A DNA stretch of 29,070 bases from Acidobacteriota bacterium (GTDB taxonomy: Bacteria > Acidobacteriota > Blastocatellia > Pyrinomonadales > Pyrinomonadaceae): assembly GCA_023389035.1 (NCBI GenBank), contig JAEWFC010000037.1, positions 1 through 29,070 of the forward strand, given 5' to 3'. The notes under the pieces were generated by a model, which saw only the letters and a list, made by a program, of their open reading frames with translations, had not been told where the DNA came from and ran no database searches. Shown here piece after piece: positions 19,101-26,544 of the stretch. Both the position numbers and the translations under genes were made by a program. The stretch's first letter is position 1. Every line of letters begins with the position of its first letter.

Positions 19101-19597
19101 CCGTAGTAGACCTACCTCAGGTGACAGCTGGCTTGAACATGGCCAAGTTCAAGGAGAAGGCAAGGGCATTTCTTAGGGAGCACGAGACACACCTCGCGCT
19201 GCAACGCTTACGACGGAACCAGGCGTTGACACCAACCGATTTAGAAGAGCTTGAGCGCATGCTCGTTCAGGCTGGAGGAACGCAGCCGCTTCTCGAAGAA
19301 GTGAAGAGCTTCGGGCTCGGGCTTTTTATCCGTTCGTTGGTAGGGCTCGACCGGGAAGCGGCCATGCAGGCATTCAGTGAAGTCCTCCAAGGAAGCAAGT
19401 TGAACCCCGAGCAGATTGAGTTCCTAGAACTCGTCATCGATGAGCTCACGCAGAATGGGGTCGTCGTCCCAGAACGCCTTTTCGAGCCTCCGTACACCGA
19501 CATCAACGCCCATGGCCCAACAGCTCTCTTTGAGGCGGCCCAAGTAGCCTACATAGTGAGTGTTCTTAAAGACATCAGCGCGCGGGCAGCGGCCTGA
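16196..19597 (+). CDS. hsdR: Type I restriction endonuclease subunit HsdR with N-terminal DUF4145
   Basis: An 1133-residue motor and nuclease subunit. Residues 1-125 form a DUF4145 domain, and 150-200 are predicted coiled coil. The HsdR nuclease core follows, with D251 in FVDYVLW and E266-A-K268 in LVEAKRT, the PD-(D/E)xK arrangement. The SF2 helicase has Walker A ATGSGKT (380-386), DEAH (477-480), TATP (502-505) and motif VI MLGRGTRLC near 710. The C-terminus resembles EcoEI_R_C. The enzyme translocates DNA and cuts unmethylated molecules at a distance. The ATG at 16196 overlaps the preceding stop (ATGA). Length and motif set look intact. Confidence 0.95.
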   Translation: MSNFAFLQGEWASVFEAARKAEENVHNDARSACFYARRALELAVAWLYTHDKALRLPYQDNLSALLHEPTFKQVAGDPVFTKARLIKDMGNLAVHSTKKVATRDALSATRELFHFCFWLARTYGRVGRPEPGLAFKTELLPQAEEDTTITRSAERLQKLGDQLREKDAKLSELLTTHAVLDKELQKLREEVAAAKAANSAVPDTHDYSEAETRKAFIDLLLKEAGWHLEATRNFEIEVTGMPNEGGQGFVDYVLWGDDGKPLMLVEAKRTTKSAQEGQQQAKLYADCLEKQYGQRPVICYSNGYEHWMWDDVFYPPRSVQGFYKKDELMLLVQRRSSRKRLAEAVINGSIVERYYQTRAVRRVSAAFEVDEQRRALLVMATGSGKTRTIIALAELLMRCNWVKRVLFLADRVALVNQAVNAFKAHLPDAAPVNLVTDKVTEGRVFVSTYPTMMNLIDETFQEQRRFGVGHFDLVVIDEAHRSVYQKYGAIFQYFDSLLVGLTATPKDEIDRNTYGLFELENGVPTDAYDLDRAVADGHLVPPVAISVPLKFQREGIKYKDLTEEEKEQWDELEWNEDGTAPIEVSADELNKWLFNKDTVDKVLEVVMTKGQRVAGGDRLGKTIVFAKNNPHAEFIEQRFNANYPEYKGHFARVVTYRTEYAQSIIDDFSKKNQMPHIAISVDMLDTGIDVPEVVNLVFFKMVRSKTKFWQMLGRGTRLCKDLFGPGEDKREFFVFDFCQNLEFFSQNPAGSEGATTESLTTRLFKGRLELIAEVDARLASGDQVEAQPNPLGAPASLLNLRQDTAKTLQERVASMNMDNFIVRPHRQVVERYADPSAWQKLSPDGIDVLSHRVASLPSQVNDDDEEAKRFDLLLLRAQLSILQAKPDFISLRQKIQAIAVNLEDEMAIPAIKVEAKLIHAVASDDWWDDVTVPMLETARRRLRALVKLLPKGQKRVVYTDFEDELGEGAVVDLPQVTAGLNMAKFKEKARAFLREHETHLALQRLRRNQALTPTDLEELERMLVQAGGTQPLLEEVKSFGLGLFIRSLVGLDREAAMQAFSEVLQGSKLNPEQIEFLELVIDELTQNGVVVPERLFEPPYTDINAHGPTALFEAAQVAYIVSVLKDISARAAA

Positions 19598-20540
19598 CAC
19601 ACCTGACGGCCACAGCAGGCCGCCCGCGCAAGGCTCGGAGCCATAGCTACCCCCAGCGGAGGCGTGTCCGCCTCCAGTCTTGACAGGTTGGTACCGGAAC
19701 CAATAGGGACAGCGTTTCAGCCGCGCCTTGCAGCTCAGAGAAGCAGAATATCCGGTGCTGAGGCCGACCCTTTGCCGCTGTCTCGTGGTCGCTGGCCCTG
19801 CTCTCATCGACCGATGCGCGCCGATTGGGCAAGACATGCCGCTCGAGCGAGCCCCCGCGCTTGCGGGGCCCCGCCCACACTTCAGTGAAACGACCTAGTC
19901 CAGTAGGCCGGAGTAGCGGTCCGACGGAGTCGGTCTTCCAATCTAGTATGCGGGGATGATGCCGGTTCTGCGAACTTGGGTAGGACTGTTGGCTGCTAGC
20001 ACGGGCTGGTTGCTGCTGCGCGTCGGCAAGGCGCTCGTTGACTTTGCACGCAAACTGTAGCGCAGAGCACCATCGCTAGCCGCGACGTTCAGCCGGCTAG
20101 GCCGGCACCGCGTAAGCACCGCGTCGAGGAAGGCGGCTCAGGCCGCCTGATAGCCTCAACAGGAGGCCTAGCATAGATGCTCTTGGTATCCTCGGTCCTT
20201 GATGCCAGGGAAAAAGGTGTCTTGGCAAGCCGCCGACCGCTCCTACTGATGACCGACGAAGGCCGTCCGATGGGCGGGCGGCACAGAGGCACTCTTTGAC
20301 GCCGTCATCTGGAGCACTGGATTCCGGCCTGAATTGCGCCATATGCGTCACCTCGGCATCGTACTCCCAGACAAAGCTACAACGGACGGCACCCGCGCCA
20401 CTGGTTGCCCCGGCCTCTGGCTCGTGGAACACGGCGAATGGACCGGCTTCGCTTCTGCCACCATAGTAGGTGTCATCGCTGCGCCCGAGCGACCGCGAGG
20501 AAATCCTGGATTGGGTGGAACCTTCTCAGGTCAGCCGCGC
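19598..20540. other. Gap of about 940 bp with no confident gene
   Basis: Open frames here are short and lack any recognisable domain. Features visible by eye are a GC hairpin CCCCGC-GCTT-GCGGGG near 19853-19868, a 7-bp perfect hairpin AGGCGGC-TCAG-GCCGCCT at 20131-20148, and a 34-codon membrane-peptide-like frame at 19956-20060 listed separately. Neither hairpin has a T tract after it. Probably a cargo junction with decayed sequence. Confidence 0.5.
19956..20060 (+). CDS. Possible 34-residue single-helix membrane peptide
   Basis: A short frame starting with two consecutive ATG codons encodes MMPVLRTWVGLLAASTGWLL followed by LRVGKALVDFARKL. A hydrophobic helix of about 15 residues is flanked by a basic N-terminus and a basic amphipathic C-terminus (R, K, R, K). 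This is the look of small membrane proteins, including type I toxin peptides. GGGG directly upstream is too close to be a normal ribosome-binding site. No homologue is recognised; it may be chance. Confidence 0.25.
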   Translation: MMPVLRTWVGLLAASTGWLLLRVGKALVDFARKL

Positions 20541-20954
20541 CTAGCGGCCTGCGTATGAATGGGCCGCGCTTATGACCGCTTCGAGCCGCCCAAGCTCAAG
20601 CGCTTCCAAAGGTGAAAGGCAGTCGAGCAATGCATTCCTGCGCATGAAGAACGCCCATTTGCTCCAACCGCTCATTGTCGAAAGAACGTCGGAGACCTGC
20701 TCAAGATGGTCGCGCTTGAAGGCAGGATGTGCGTAGAACGCTGGGTAGTACTCCACCCCTTCTAGCTCAAGCTTGAATAGGAGATTCTCGGACACTGCCA
20801 GACGGAGTTCTGAGGTTCTGAGGCCCATTGCGGAAGCGAGCTCTGCCTCTGATACCAAGAGCCCCTGCTCCACGAGACGGCGGCGCGTCGCAAGCGCCGC
20901 CTGTTCCATCTCCGCTAGGACGCCCGCTGCTGAGTTACTACTACCTGACATCAT
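20541..20954 (-). CDS. Small DUF2384/Xre-MbcA-ParS-like protein
   Basis: A protein of about 137 residues, second gene of a minus-strand pair. The middle contains a helix-turn-helix-like stretch (VSEAELASAMGLRTSELRLAVSENLLFKLELEG). The C-terminus, WAFFMRRNALLDCLSPLEALELGRLEAVISAAH, resembles the toxin-binding tail of DUF2384 antitoxins, which typically reads PLEAL..G....V...A. A GGGGGG Shine-Dalgarno precedes the start by about eight bases. DUF2384 proteins usually pair with RES-type toxins, but none is present here. A transcription-regulator or orphan-antitoxin role is plausible but unproven. Confidence 0.6.
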   Translation of the reverse strand: MMSGSSNSAAGVLAEMEQAALATRRRLVEQGLLVSEAELASAMGLRTSELRLAVSENLLFKLELEGVEYYPAFYAHPAFKRDHLEQVSDVLSTMSGWSKWAFFMRRNALLDCLSPLEALELGRLEAVISAAHSYAGR

Positions 20955-20977
20955 CGGTCCAGCCCCCCTTTAACAAG

Positions 20978-21277
20978 CTAGCACCTCATACACGCTCGGT
21001 GACAGTCACGCCGCTCTCGCTCCGGTCCAACACGGTCAATCTCGTAGAGGCCTGTTTCCTCGGTCAGTTCAGTTAGTCTCGCCATTGCCTTGATTCTTCT
21101 AGAGCGTCTCCGCTCCCTGTACTCCAGCACTCTGGACAGCAGGACGAGCCGGCGGCCGTCCGCCGTTCGAACCACTTCACCGAGATGGCCTGCAGTGATG
21201 AGCGACTCCAGCAATGACCGGCGGAGCTTTAGAAGCACCGCCACGTCCCGAGCATCGACTTGCTGACTTGACAACAT
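20978..21277 (-). CDS. Small excisionase/MerR-like helix-turn-helix protein
   Basis: A 99-residue basic protein. The start at 21277 is chosen over the in-frame ATG at 21316 because a perfect GGAGG lies six bases upstream of it. The N-terminus, VDARDVAVLLKLRRSLLESLITAGHLGEVVRTADGRRLVLLSRVLEY, has the winged-helix pattern of excisionase/MerR-type binders: a helix-turn-helix followed by a hairpin wing and a residue string that reads like LLSRVLEY. The C-terminal half is arginine-rich. It lies 23 bp upstream of the DUF2384-like gene, so the two form an operon. Function as regulator of that pair or of transposition is inference. Confidence 0.6.
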   Translation of the reverse strand: MLSSQQVDARDVAVLLKLRRSLLESLITAGHLGEVVRTADGRRLVLLSRVLEYRERRRSRRIKAMARLTELTEETGLYEIDRVGPERERRDCHRACMRC

Positions 21278-21879
21278 CGTATGCCTCCGTTGACTCAAAC
21301 TACGCTCGGCAACCAAAGGAGCATTCGTAGGGACTAGCTGTACCCCTTCCTGGATTCAACAGGGCTCGGTAGCCGTCGCCGGCTTGGCGCTCCTTGTCCA
21401 GGTCTGCCAGCCAATCCTAGCTACCCTGGACGTCGCTCTTGCTCCGCAGCGGTTGCCGCTTTACTCAAGTCGCCCAGCCGACATCTGAGTTCCGAAAGGA
21501 CCTTCGGCTCGCTGATACCGAGAACCGGGTCAATAAGTAGATTGTGGCCTCTGCAGGTCTCTGGCCAACCGTCGACCTCGTCTTCCAGGGCCAGACAGTT
21601 GCGGGGCTTCCTTCGTTGCTCCCGCAGGTACGGGACAATCGCCGTGCCGCCCGCGAAGAGCCGAACACCCTCACCAACGACGTAGGAAGAACGATTGCTA
21701 TCCTGGGATGCGGACGAAGGAGTTCCTCGAGAAGCTTCATGCTTTCAAACAGCTAGTGACCAGCGGGAGACGCGATGTATGGCCCCACTTTACGCCCATC
21801 CGCACATCCTCAAGGTGAAGAGCCCCGTCAAAATCCAGCACTACGACAACCCCACCGAGCCGCCAAGGGGAACTGTTAC
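21278..21879. other. Gap of about 600 bp with a decayed reading frame
   Basis: On the minus strand, two overlapping frames between 21740 and about 21420 each look partly protein-like. One begins MKLLEELLRPHPRIAIVLPT. The other reads YVVGEGVRLFAGGTAIVPYL and runs to a stop near 21420, but has no plausible start. The pattern suggests a small gene broken by a frameshift. Promoter sequence for the excisionase-like operon should lie just upstream of 21277. Confidence 0.35.
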
Positions 21880-22533
21880 TCACTCTACTGACTGGGTGCG
21901 TACGTGCGACGTCCCGATACGCTGGACCTTCCCAAGGTAGGCCTCTGGCTCTGGAAGTTCCTCCATCGTACGAACCACGTACCCCGTACCCGAGTAGTGA
22001 CTGAACCCGAGTGCGCTGAAATAGCGCCTAAGCGAGGGAGGCGCTAGGTCGCCAGCGCCAGCTTCGGGTGAAAGGTTGAGAGCCGCCCAGCCCACGCCTG
22101 CCGAGAAACGCCGCAGCAATGCGCAGACGGTTGCAAGGCCGATGCCTTGACCACGGTATTCAGGTGCAACACTCAGCCGCTCGATAAGCAACGGGCTCGG
22201 ATTCTGAACGAGCTTTCCTCCAACAACGTAGAGCGCCCGGCTCGGGCCTTGACGCCCGTCACGCCAACTGAAGAAGACCGCTTCATAAGCTCCTCGAGTT
22301 CGTGCGTCAAAGGCATCTTTCACCCAGACTCCTTGGGATATCGCCGCCACCAGGTCAACCTCGTACACCTTGAACGTGCCCACGCGGCTCGATTCATCCG
22401 TCCGTCCGTAAGCGATTATGGAACCTTCAATCTCGTGCACAAAGCGACTGGGATTCGTACTGGGCGGGGAGTAAAGTTCCCGCTGGAAGCTGAGGTCAAT
22501 CATCACGACTGTAGATGCACCCTGCTCGGCCAT
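21880..22533 (-). CDS. GNAT-family N-acetyltransferase
   Basis: A protein of about 217 residues if the ATG at 22533 is used. The frame stays open to 22704, but that would overlap the upstream gene and cross two hairpins. The acetyl-CoA-binding motif A is clear: LLIERLSVAPEYRGQGIGLATVCALLRRF, with the R-G-Q-G-I-G loop at about 127-132. The C-terminus RRYFSALGFSHYSGTGYVVRT matches the motif B region of GNATs. The substrate is unknown. It follows a helix-turn-helix gene on the same strand, with terminator-like hairpins between, so independent transcription is likely. Confidence 0.75.
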   Translation of the reverse strand: MAEQGASTVVMIDLSFQRELYSPPSTNPSRFVHEIEGSIIAYGRTDESSRVGTFKVYEVDLVAAISQGVWVKDAFDARTRGAYEAVFFSWRDGRQGPSRALYVVGGKLVQNPSPLLIERLSVAPEYRGQGIGLATVCALLRRFSAGVGWAALNLSPEAGAGDLAPPSLRRYFSALGFSHYSGTGYVVRTMEELPEPEAYLGKVQRIGTSHVRTQSVE

Positions 22534-22579
22534 GGTCCGGTTCAAATGAAGGGGGAGTGGGCGGACTGTACTGCTTGAA

Positions 22580-22602
22580 CACCTCCAATTGCATTGGAGG
22601 TG
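22580..22602. promoter_or_regulatory. Perfect 10-bp inverted repeat upstream of the GNAT gene
   Basis: CACCTCCAAT (22580-22589) and ATTGGAGGTG (22593-22602) are perfect inverted copies separated by TGC. The repeat sits 47-69 bp upstream of the acetyltransferase start and between the two minus-strand genes. It could be an operator or a second terminator stem. On the minus strand no T run follows, which favours an operator or attenuator. Confidence 0.55.
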
Positions 22603-22616
22603 CGTCTCCAAGATAA

Positions 22617-22637
22617 GCGCCCCCGGAGAGGGGGCGC
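22617..22637 (-). terminator. Terminator hairpin after the helix-turn-helix gene
   Basis: An 8-bp all-GC stem, GCGCCCCC (22617-22624) with GGGGGCGC (22630-22637), has a five-base loop. Read on the minus strand it lies 27 bp after the stop of the helix-turn-helix gene and is followed by TTATCTT, a modest T-rich tract. This is typical of an intrinsic terminator. Confidence 0.7.
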
Positions 22638-22663
22638 GAAAGCGAATCACATCTACGTATCTC

Positions 22664-23167
22664 CTACGGCCTATCTTGCCAGACCTCGGACGCAAGCCAA
22701 TCACGCGTCAAGGTCTCGTACACGTCTGCGTGCTCCCACTTCCCCGCGAGCATCGCCGCCATGCGAAGGAGCATTTCCCGCTGGCGGGCCGCCTCAACGC
22801 TCTCTCCTTCAGCCGCCCGCGAAATCTCCAGCCCCATGGCAACCGGCCGCGTCTCCGTGGTAGGGAACATGAAGCTCTTCGGAGTCAGGGCGCCTGTTAG
22901 AAGCAAGACAAAGGTCGTTGGCACGCCAAGGAAGGCGGCCACCGCATCCTGGACCTCCTTCGAGGACCTCGCGACTAGGGCATCGGCACGTCTCCACTTG
23001 TCAAGCATCGAGTACGAGATTCCCACGGAATGAGCGGTCTGATTCAACGTGAGGCCTCGAATTTCTCCCTCTCGCAGAAGTAGCTGCACGACCAGTGCGT
23101 TCCGGCGCTCGAGTTCTCCGGTGTCCTTGGTGGAGAGCTTCCGTCTCCTACCTCCCTTCTTATCCAT
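22664..23167 (-). CDS. Helix-turn-helix DNA-binding protein, divergent from tnsA
   Basis: A 167-residue protein. The start at 23167 is supported by AAGGA six bases upstream; an ATG at 23233 in the same frame lacks such a site. The N-terminus is basic (MDKKGGRRRK). Residues about 38-60 (GLTLNQTAHSVGISYSMLDKWRRAD) form a helix-turn-helix, followed by VAAFLGVPTTFVLLLTGAL. The rest is unrecognised. Its position, reading away from tnsA across a 295-bp shared intergenic region, fits a regulator of itself and possibly of tnsABC. That role is inference. Confidence 0.7.
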   Translation of the reverse strand: MDKKGGRRRKLSTKDTGELERRNALVVQLLLREGEIRGLTLNQTAHSVGISYSMLDKWRRADALVARSSKEVQDAVAAFLGVPTTFVLLLTGALTPKSFMFPTTETRPVAMGLEISRAAEGESVEAARQREMLLRMAAMLAGKWEHADVYETLTRDWLASEVWQDRP

Positions 23168-23462
23168 ACAGTTCCTTGCGTACGCAGCACGACGCTGCTG
23201 GAACGTATAGACACAGAGAAAGAACCGCTCCAACAGGCCTGGCCTTCAGAGGAATTCCAGCCCCTTGCTCACTAGACTGGGGCCCCCTTCTCCGATGCCG
23301 ACGTAGGCCAGCGGTCTGCCCGCACAGCAGTCGAAGTACATCCTCGATTCCGTGTAGGCCTCAGCCATCGGTCAGGCCCCGTGCACCGCCAGTACAGGTT
23401 CACGACCGATTTGGGGTTCGCATCCTTAAGGTCCTTCGCCTTGCCAGAAGCACGAGGTCGCT
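23168..23462. promoter_or_regulatory. Divergent regulatory region between the HTH gene and tnsA
   Basis: A shared 295-bp region. Just upstream of the HTH gene there is an inverted repeat, CAGCA-CGACGC-TGCTG (23185-23200), inside a larger GTTCC...GGAAC frame and next to the palindrome GCGTACGC. It is a candidate operator. ACGAGGT, seven bases before the GTG at 23463, is a fair ribosome-binding site for tnsA. No Tn7-type TnsB repeats were seen here. Confidence 0.5.
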
Positions 23463-24287
23463 GTGGGTCGCAGACGCTATTCGTTCGATGAGAAGAGAGT
23501 TCAGAAGTTCCTCGCTGAGGGTCGCGGTACAGGTGTAGGCAGGAACTACAAGCCATGGCTACACATCCAAGACGTCCCTTCGCTTGGACGGTCACACCGC
23601 ACGTTCGGCCTGCTTACGCATCGTGTCCATCATCTCCTGTCAGACGGTGAATGGAAGGTCTTTCTCACGTTCGAGCAGGACTACACAACCCTCGACATTC
23701 GGGAGCAGTTCCCGATGAATCGTCTTGAGACATACCAAGCCGCTCGACATCTCGGAATTCGACCGCCCCGTACGGCCGACGGGACACCTTACGTTATGAC
23801 TATCGACTTCTTGATAACACAGCGCGTCGCAAGCGGCGCCGTGGTCCAGCGCCCACTAACATTCAAGTACAGCCAGGACCTATCCAACCCCAGACAGCAG
23901 CAGCTCCTCAAAGTAGCGTCCCTCTACTGGCAGCGACGCGGGTTGATGCTGGAAATCATCGACGAGACCCTGTTTAACGACAACCTCATCGAGAACTACA
24001 ACGCGGTTCGGGCGTTCTACCGGCTTCCCCATTCGGGTGCCGAGAGCCTCGCTCTGCAGGCCCGACTGGGGCGAACCCTAGTTGAGGCCGTCGGTCTGAA
24101 GTCTTCGCTGACACTAAGGGAGCTCTGCCAGGAGGTGGCTGGCCGCTACGGCATTGACCCCCACGCCGTCTTTGACGTCGCACGCCACCTCATCGCTAGG
24201 CGCCATCTGCACGCCAATCTTCGGCTGCCGATGCAGTTGCAGGACCACTTGGTGTGCGACCTGACGCTCCTCGGTCAGGACTCCTAA
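23463..24287 (+). CDS. tnsA: TnsA endonuclease of a Tn7-like transposon
   Basis: A 274-residue protein, close to Tn7 TnsA (273). TnsA cuts the 5' ends of the element, converting replicative to cut-and-paste transposition. The catalytic triad aligns with Tn7 E63, D114, K132: E63 in LLSDGEWK, D115 in VMTIDFLI and K135 in RPLTFKYSQDL. The family signature DIREQFPM (78-85) and the opening VPSLGRSHRTFGLLTHRVHHLLS are present. The C-terminal winged-helix part, which in Tn7 contacts TnsC, spans about 190-274. The start is GTG with an upstream GAGGT. The stop is five bases before the tnsB start. The frame appears intact. Confidence 0.93.
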   Translation: MGRRRYSFDEKRVQKFLAEGRGTGVGRNYKPWLHIQDVPSLGRSHRTFGLLTHRVHHLLSDGEWKVFLTFEQDYTTLDIREQFPMNRLETYQAARHLGIRPPRTADGTPYVMTIDFLITQRVASGAVVQRPLTFKYSQDLSNPRQQQLLKVASLYWQRRGLMLEIIDETLFNDNLIENYNAVRAFYRLPHSGAESLALQARLGRTLVEAVGLKSSLTLRELCQEVAGRYGIDPHAVFDVARHLIARRHLHANLRLPMQLQDHLVCDLTLLGQDS

Positions 24288-24292
24288 GCGTT

Positions 24293-26492
24293 GTGGCTCT
24301 CCCCAAGAACTCCATCCTGCTCCGTAAGCGCGACGGGAAGCGATTTCGATTGCTGGAGCTGCTGCCCTCCACTGAAGCACCAGACAACGCGTCGACTCAC
24401 TTCGTTGTCATTCAACTGGACGCTCCTAGAGCGATGCCCGAACGGTGGAGCAAGAGTAGGGCACTTGCAGACATCGCATTGGCAGACCTAGTGGTCGAGG
24501 CCGAGGCCAGAGAGCCCATCAATCTCTCCTCTCTATCGCCAGCCGAAACTCGAATCTTGGAACGCAGGTGGCAACTCATCTGCGCCCTTGAGCAGTATGG
24601 TGCGGCCATCTACGACGAAGCCTTTCGTGGCCGCATCGCCTCCGAGCTCGCCAAGGCCAGAATCGCGTCAAAGCCCTTCTTCTATGACACCGTACGCCGA
24701 TACCTTCAAGGCGGCGGCGGTAAGGCCAGTCTAGTCTGTAGGTACTACCGCTGCGGCGCCCCCTCCAAGGCCCGTGTGGCGAAGGCAGGCTCCCCCCAAG
24801 CCAGGGCGACCGAGGACGACTCAGCCAGGTGTCGGCGTCGCCATGACGGAGCAGCACCGGAACGCCATGAGGCGAGCGTTCTACTTCTCTCCCGTTGGCA
24901 ACAACAACAAGAACCTGAGAAGCGCCTACACCTGGATGCTCCTGGAGTTCTATAGCAACGAGGTGCGAGTCGTTCCACGTCCATATCCGCCCTTGGCCAA
25001 GGAGCCAGCGCAAGGCCCCAGCAAGCCAAACAAGGTCGAAATCCAAAACTTCGATGCCGTACCGACCTTTGAGCAGTTCAGGTATCACTATGAACTGGAG
25101 GTTTCTCCTGCCAATCGTCAGACAAGGCGCCTCGGGGCGCGGTCGGCGGAGACCAAGTTCAAGCAACTTTTCACTGGCACTCTAAAGGGAGTTCGAGGCC
25201 CGGGGACCCGCTACTACATCGATGCCACTGTACTCGACGTCTACTGCGTCTCGCGCTTGAACCGCAATCGTATCGTTGGTCGCCCCACCCTATATTTGGT
25301 CGTCGACCAGTTCTCGCGCCTCATCGTCGGGATGTACGTCGGTCTTGAGCCGCCCTGCTGGGCGGGAGCAATGCTCGCCTTGTTCAATGCCTGCATCGAC
25401 AAGGTTGCGTTCTGTGCCACCTATGGAGTTCCCATCCTGCCCGGCCAATGGCCGACCGGGTACATTCCGGTTCACCTCATGGGGGACCGAGGAGAGCTTG
25501 CCTCGAACCTCGCCGAGATGCTCGTAGTCGCCTTCAATCTTGATGTCGAGAACGCTCGACCCTTCGCTGGTGACGCGAAGGGGGTGGGAGAGCGAGCGTT
25601 CGGCGTCATCCAGGCGAAGTTCGGGCCGTATATGCCGGGTTATGTCGACAAGGACTTCCTCGGGCGCGACGCCGAGCCAGCCGCGCTGAGAGCGGCTCTC
25701 GACATCGTCCAAATCACCCGCGCAATCATCCTTTCGGTGATGCATGCGAACCACCGGGTGGTACGCGACTACGAGGCCTGGCCGGAAGTGGTGGAGGCCG
25801 GGGTTCCGTTCCAACCGATTGAGCTCTGGAACTGGGGCGTGAAGAACCTCCAATTCGACGGGCGGCAGTTCGACCTGGACTATGTGAAGTGGTACCTGTG
25901 GCCGCGCCATTCGGTGAAACTGACAAGGCGAGGGCTGCAGTTCCAGAGAGGCCTCTACTTCCAGGGTCATGGTATGGCACAGCAGCCTTGGTTCACTGAG
26001 GCCTTCCTTTCTGGGAAGCAGCTCGAAGCGCTGTATCACCCCCTAGACCTCGGCGAACTTTCTGTGCTGTCTCCCGAGGCCAGGACTGGCACCTTTGCTG
26101 CCAATCCCGCTCCACGCAGTAGCAGGCTCGCTTCTGGCGCGCTCTCAGAGATTGCCGCGCTTCAAAAGCAAGGTCGCATCCAGAACGCTGAAGCGTACTG
26201 GCGCACCCTACCAATCCAGCTGGGGTTCGAGGAGCAGATTCACGAGACGGTCAAAGTCGGGAAGCGCGAGACCAAGTCACACGAGGACGGTTCGCAGTCC
26301 AGGTCCGGAAAACTGAGGGACATTCGGAACAACCGCGCGGCAGAGATAACGGCAATGACCTCTGAGGCGAGCGGCACTCCTCCTGTGGATACTGTGTCGG
26401 CTAGCCCGTGGCCGAGCGAGGACGACCGCAATGACCATGGTGCAAACGCTGCCGTGCAGAACCTAATCGCGCGTCGCTTGGCGTCCAGATAG
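24293..26492 (+). CDS. tnsB: TnsB transposase, split by a +1 frame change
   Basis: TnsB binds the transposon ends and performs 3' cleavage and strand transfer. The first frame runs from GTG 24293 and encodes the N-terminal end-binding domains up to ...CGAPSKARVAKAG. The conserved continuation KPGRPRTTQPGVGVAMTEQHR is in the next frame, from 24798. The switch falls at a run of six C (24792-24797); one C fewer restores a 732-residue protein (Tn7 TnsB is 702). In fused numbering the DDE triad is D310 (YYIDATVLDVY), D398 (HLMGDRGEL) and E433 (DAKGVGERAFG). Spacings of 88 and 35 equal those of Tn7 D273, D361, E396. The change is mutation, sequencing error, or recoding. Confidence 0.88.
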
Positions 26493-26544
26493 CCCACACG
26501 CCCGGACGAACGGTCTAAACCCCACTAACCACCCATCGTAAAGC

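Noticed and set aside
19853..20148. GC hairpins as hsdR operon terminators
   Set aside because: Neither is followed by a T-rich tract, and both lie 250 bp or more beyond the hsdR stop.
23300..23330. GTCTGCCCGCACA as an inverted transposon end
   Set aside because: The last bases resemble a Tn7-type terminus on the complement, but the adjoining sequence has no AAGTC/AACT repeats.
23461..23490. TGTGGG string at the tnsA start as a second Tn7-type end
   Set aside because: TGTGGGTCGCAGACGC resembles a terminus, but no TnsB-type repeats follow and it lies within the tnsA coding start.
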